From positions 620,001 to 684,000 of the forward strand of contig NZ_CP080412.1 in the NCBI RefSeq assembly GCF_019457635.1: 64,000 nt of DNA, given 5' to 3'. Numbering within the stretch: position 1 is the stretch's first letter; each line of letters opens with the position of its first letter. A program made the translations under genes and the position numbers. Source of the DNA: Shewanella mangrovisoli. Lineage in GTDB: Bacteria > Pseudomonadota > Gammaproteobacteria > Enterobacterales > Shewanellaceae. This document shows, one piece after another, positions 63,726 to 64,000 of the stretch. Under the pieces are notes generated by a model that saw nothing but the letters and a program-made list of their open reading frames with translations, searched no databases and had not been told where the DNA came from.

Positions 63726-64000
63726 ATGAAAGTTCAGTTCCTATTACTCGCCAGTGTGTTGAGTTGCAGTGCTGTATGGGCCGCAGACGAGGCGAAAACC
63801 GACCCAGTGACAGAAGATGGGGTGGTTAAGATTGTTTGGCAAAACCCAAAAGCTTTCCGTGATATTAAGTCATCGGGCGAAATTCAGTCCCGTTATGAAC
63901 AGCGTTTATTCGATACTTTAACTACGAATATCAATAAAGAAGCGGCAAAAGTCTTAAAACCGAATCAAAAGTTAGAGATGACGGTGACCGATGTCGACCT
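63726..64000 (+). CDS. DUF3016 exported protein (3' end cut by window)
   Basis: The visible 91 residues begin with a signal peptide (FLLLASVLSCSAVWAADE). The start of a DUF3016 domain follows (VVKIVWQNPKAFRDIKSSGEIQSRY). Members are small periplasmic proteins of unknown function. TAGGAGGCAAAG is a strong ribosome site. The frame is open to the last base. Confidence 0.8.
   Translation, partial: MKVQFLLLASVLSCSAVWAADEAKTDPVTEDGVVKIVWQNPKAFRDIKSSGEIQSRYEQRLFDTLTTNINKEAAKVLKPNQKLEMTVTDVD

Noticed and set aside
1..64000. CRISPR array, tRNA or rRNA genes
   Set aside because: No spaced direct repeats, cloverleaf-type sequence or rRNA-like segment was found on reading the window.

Overview
The window looks like a chromosomal segment of a Shewanella species. 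The grounds are a sulfite-respiration (sir/mcc) accessory cluster with NrfC/NrfD-type redox partners, Shewanella-style housekeeping pairs (ubiD-fre), and several small families that are common in Shewanella (DUF3012, DUF3016, DUF6515, PA3496). GC is moderate, except for one clearly AT-rich island at about 15.0-17.3 kb. No rRNA, tRNA, complete insertion sequence or CRISPR array was seen.

Region 1 (1-9089) is the downstream half of a dissimilatory sulfite reductase locus. It holds a rhodanese, an FKBP isomerase (MccB-like), a CcmI-like TPR protein, the Tat-exported Fe-S protein SirC, the NrfD-type quinol subunit SirD, and a NosL-NosD-NosF-NosY copper-handling set. A ToxR/CadC-like membrane regulator follows. 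The octahaem reductase itself would lie upstream, outside the window. The Nos-like genes fit the known haem-copper active site of MccA.

Region 2 (9.2-14.7 kb) has an M13 lipoprotein peptidase, the fatty-acid cis/trans isomerase Cti (haem-type CxxCH) and a flavin-reductase-like protein. Region 3 (14.75-17.6 kb) is an island: one AT-rich AAA_13/ABC-type ATPase gene bracketed by two inverted copies of a ~230-bp structured element. The hairpin stems of these copies differ in sequence but stay paired. Region 4 (17.7-25.3 kb) is housekeeping: fre, ubiD, a DUF6515 protein, an MFS exporter, aroQ, ArfB, small proteins, and an AccB look-alike whose biotinyl lysine is arginine.

Region 5 (25.4-37.9 kb) is efflux: a Cys/His-rich CzcI-like protein with a CzcCBA-type RND pump, then MscL, then a LysR regulator divergent from an EmrAB-type pump, plus two ABM-domain proteins and ElaA. 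Region 6 (38.2-44.5 kb) has a VpsR-like enhancer-binding protein with several degenerate motifs, a large secreted DUF11-like protein, a secreted M11-type metalloprotease, and about 0.95 kb with no gene. Region 7 (44.5-49.2 kb) is an arsenic operon (arsR, acr3, gapdh, arsJ, DUF2927), with ArsR-like inverted repeats in front.

Region 8 (49.2-64 kb) contains an MBL/beta-CASP hydrolase, a MATCAP/DUF1704 protein, and a PDC-type membrane sensor. It continues with a CHASE-PAS histidine kinase/receiver/GGDEF-EAL operon, RimK, a TorF-like porin, HU, a double-receiver protein and several small hypothetical proteins. The last gene (DUF3016) runs off the end. Start codons were moved from the longest ORF wherever a clear ribosome binding site or family N-terminus favoured an internal start.
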